NCBI GenBank assembly: GCA_964491485.1 | Contig: CAZBGV010000147.1 | Coordinates: 1-8,250 of the forward strand | Reading direction: 5' to 3' | DNA from: IDS-8 sp964491485 | GTDB taxonomy: Bacteria; Pseudomonadota; Gammaproteobacteria; Steroidobacterales; Woeseiaceae | Length of the DNA: 8,250 nt | Shown here: positions 6,744 to 8,250 of the stretch, in pieces | Position numbering within the stretch: the stretch's first letter is position 1 | How the letters are laid out: every line of letters starts with the position of its first letter | Program-made: the position numbers and the translations under genes | The notes under the pieces: generated by a model | Database searches by the model: none | What the model was told of the DNA's origin: nothing | What the model saw: the letters and a program-made list of their open reading frames with translations, nothing else

Positions 6744-6922
6744 CGAGTCCTAACCCCCGGTTTTAAGTACTCAGGACGCGCCCTGTCTCGGATGTTGCAG
6801 CGCGGCACGCCGGCGATGAGGCGCTATGATGCGGGCTGGCGCCCCGCCGGTCCACCCTTGTTCTTTTATATGATGGGACGGCGAGCGCGGCTTTGCAGGG
6901 ATGCTGCTAGGATCGCCGGCCT
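6744..6922. other. Divergent intergenic region (symporter / carboxypeptidase)
   Basis: These 179 bases lie between two divergent start codons and must hold at least the carboxypeptidase promoter and probably the symporter promoter. Visible are two TATGAT hexamers (6825-6830 and 6869-6874) on the plus strand, the second in a T/A-rich patch (TTCTTTTATATGATG). There is also a 5-bp inverted repeat, GTCCT (6747-6751) with AGGAC (6773-6777), near the symporter start. I see no convincing -35 box, operator or riboswitch. Confidence 0.5.
6869..6874 (+). promoter_or_regulatory. Candidate -10 element for the carboxypeptidase gene
   Basis: TATGAT within TATATGAT is a 5-of-6 match to the sigma-70 -10 box. 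It lies about 48 bases before the ATG in the only A/T-rich patch of this region. No matching -35 is found at 16-18 bases, so this stays weak. A second TATGAT at 6825-6830 is equally unsupported. Confidence 0.25.
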
Positions 6923-8250
6923 ATGAATCAAAAGCCTGCGCTCCGCGCCATTCTCCCCTCGTTACTGCTCTCGATGGCCGCCGCCGGGCAGACAGCCGGC
7001 AGCGGCGACTACGGGCCCGACACGCCCGAGCCGGGCTCGGTCGAGGCGATCGCCGGTTTCACGACGGCGCCGAAATTCTTAAGTCCCTGGGTCGCCTACG
7101 TGCCCGAATCCGCGACCGTGCCCTCACCCGGAGACTACCTCGGCCACGTCGCCGGCGCGGCCGGCGAGCTCTCGCGCACGACGGACATCTACGGCTATTT
7201 CCGCGCGCTCGATCGCGCGTCGGAACGCGTGCGGGTTGCCGTGATCGGCAAGACCGAGGAGGGGCGCGACATCCTGCTGGTCGCGGTCGCCGACGAGCAG
7301 GGCATCGCCGATCTCGAGCGCTACAAGGCAGCCACGGCCGCGCTGGCGGATCCGCGCGTGACCTCGCCGGAGCAGGCCGAGAAGCTCATCGCCGATGCGC
7401 GCCCCATCTATTACCTGAACGCCGGCCTGCACTCCACCGAGACCGGCAGCCCCGAGATGGTGATGGAGCTCGCGTACCGGCTCGCCGTTTCCGAGCAGCC
7501 GCTGATCAAAAACATTCGCGAGAACCTGATCGTGCTGATCAATCCCGTCTCCGAGCCGGACGGGCGCGACAAGGTCGTCGACTGGTTCTATCGCTACCTC
7601 AAGGGCAAGACCGATTTCGACGAGCTGCCGCCGCGCTCTCCGCCGTACTGGGGACATTACGCGTTCCACGACAACAACCGTGACACGCACCAGAAGGCCC
7701 TGCACATTACGCAGGCCGTGCACCGCATGTTCTACGAGTATCACCCGACGGTAGTGCACGACCTGCACGAATCCATTCCGCTGCTCCAGACGTGGAACGG
7801 CACCGGCCCGTTCAACGTCAACATCGATCCCATCCTGATCGACGAATGGTTCGCGATGTCCTTCGCCGAGATCACCACGATGACGACGTTCGGCATGCCG
7901 GGCGTCTGGACCTGGGGATTCGGGGAAGGCTGGGGTCACCACTACCTCGAGTCGGTCGCGGTCAATCACAACGCGATCGGCCGCGGTTACGAGACTTTCG
8001 GCAACGCCACCGCGGAGACGCTCGACCGGGTGCTGCGCCCGAGCGAGGAAGAGGATATCGCCGGCAAGCCGGTGACCACGCAGCAGTGGTATCGCCCGCT
8101 GCCGCCGGATCGCGAGGTGCGCTGGTCCCTGCGCAACAACACGAACTACATGCAGACCGGCGTGCTCGCGGCGCTCGACTACAGCGCCAAGAATCCGCAG
8201 GACCTGCTGCGCGGCTTCTATCGCAAGGGCTACAACTCCTGGCAGACGGG
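6923..8250 (+). CDS. M14-type zinc carboxypeptidase, exported (3' truncated by window)
   Basis: The frame is open from ATG 6923 to the right edge (442 codons plus two bases) with no stop. The N-terminus has basic residues, then AILPSLLLSMAAAG, which looks like a Sec signal peptide. Residues about 45-125 carry the family's lead-in (KFLSPWVAYVPESATVPSPG, then VIGKTEEGRDILLVAVAD). The zinc site HxxE is H170-S-T-E173 in LNAGLHSTETG, followed by NPVSEPDGRD (207-216). The substrate-binding NNRD is at 251-254 (R253 is equivalent to Arg145 of carboxypeptidase A), and the third zinc ligand is probably H282 in VVHDLHES. The catalytic Glu (Glu270 of carboxypeptidase A) cannot be assigned and may lie off-window. 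Such enzymes trim C-terminal residues from peptides in the periplasm or outside the cell. AGGA (6909-6912), 10 bases upstream, is a weak SD. It is divergent from the amino-acid symporter, which fits peptide scavenging, but co-function is inferred. Third-position GC is high throughout. Confidence 0.88.
   Translation, partial: MNQKPALRAILPSLLLSMAAAGQTAGSGDYGPDTPEPGSVEAIAGFTTAPKFLSPWVAYVPESATVPSPGDYLGHVAGAAGELSRTTDIYGYFRALDRASERVRVAVIGKTEEGRDILLVAVADEQGIADLERYKAATAALADPRVTSPEQAEKLIADARPIYYLNAGLHSTETGSPEMVMELAYRLAVSEQPLIKNIRENLIVLINPVSEPDGRDKVVDWFYRYLKGKTDFDELPPRSPPYWGHYAFHDNNRDTHQKALHITQAVHRMFYEYHPTVVHDLHESIPLLQTWNGTGPFNVNIDPILIDEWFAMSFAEITTMTTFGMPGVWTWGFGEGWGHHYLESVAVNHNAIGRGYETFGNATAETLDRVLRPSEEEDIAGKPVTTQQWYRPLPPDREVRWSLRNNTNYMQTGVLAALDYSAKNPQDLLRGFYRKGYNSWQT

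Noticed and set aside
6744..6800. Sigma-70 promoter for the symporter near TACTTAAAA on the minus strand
   Set aside because: The -10 match is poor and there is no -35 at suitable spacing.
4704..6926. 740-codon plus-strand ORF opposite the symporter and glycosidase genes
   Set aside because: Its product is Arg/His/Glu/Asp-rich without recognisable domains and spans two well-supported genes on the other strand. Long antisense frames are expected in GC-rich coding DNA.
6901..7683. 260-codon plus-strand ORF starting at ATG 6901
   Set aside because: It is Arg-rich low-complexity sequence in the +1 shadow of the carboxypeptidase frame, which has a signal peptide and zinc-site motifs.
7124..7969. 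281-codon minus-strand ORF opposite the carboxypeptidase gene
   Set aside because: Antisense shadow of a clear M14 peptidase gene, with no domain and no ribosome binding site supporting it.

Overview
The window looks like bacterial DNA from a Gram-negative, GC-rich proteobacterium. It has the C-terminus of a TonB-dependent outer-membrane receptor, Sec-type signal peptides, a lipoprotein signal and tight gene packing. The exact taxon cannot be fixed from the sequence. A gammaproteobacterium (Xanthomonadales/Nevskiales-like) or a sphingomonad/caulobacter-like alphaproteobacterium would both fit; this is inference.

Layout. (1) 1-2542, plus strand: the end of a TonB-dependent receptor (1-374), a 74-base gap with an imperfect hairpin, then a complete secreted prolyl-oligopeptidase-family protein (449-2542). 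I read that protein as an Atxe2-type lasso-peptide isopeptidase. (2) 2543-2690: a convergent intergenic gap with a candidate terminator. (3) 2691-6743, minus strand: an AGCS-family sodium:amino-acid symporter (5085-6743), followed downstream by a lipoprotein glycoside hydrolase of the six-hairpin/glycogen-debranching type (2691-4955). A strong hairpin lies between them. (4) 6744-6922: a divergent intergenic region. (5) 6923 to the right edge, plus strand: the first 442 codons of an exported M14-type zinc carboxypeptidase, cut off by the window.

How the parts may work together. A TonB receptor followed directly by an isopeptidase is the uptake-and-linearisation arm of proteobacterial lasso-peptide clusters. 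The precursor, the B/C maturation enzymes and usually a FecI/FecR pair would be expected to the left of position 1. No lasso precursor gene is visible inside the window. The right-hand genes look like ordinary nutrient scavenging: an exported carboxypeptidase, an amino-acid symporter and a surface or periplasmic glycosidase. A functional link between the two halves is only speculation. Base composition drops on the left side of the convergent gap compared with the GH and M14 genes, so the lasso module may be a transferred block whose right end lies near 2543-2690.
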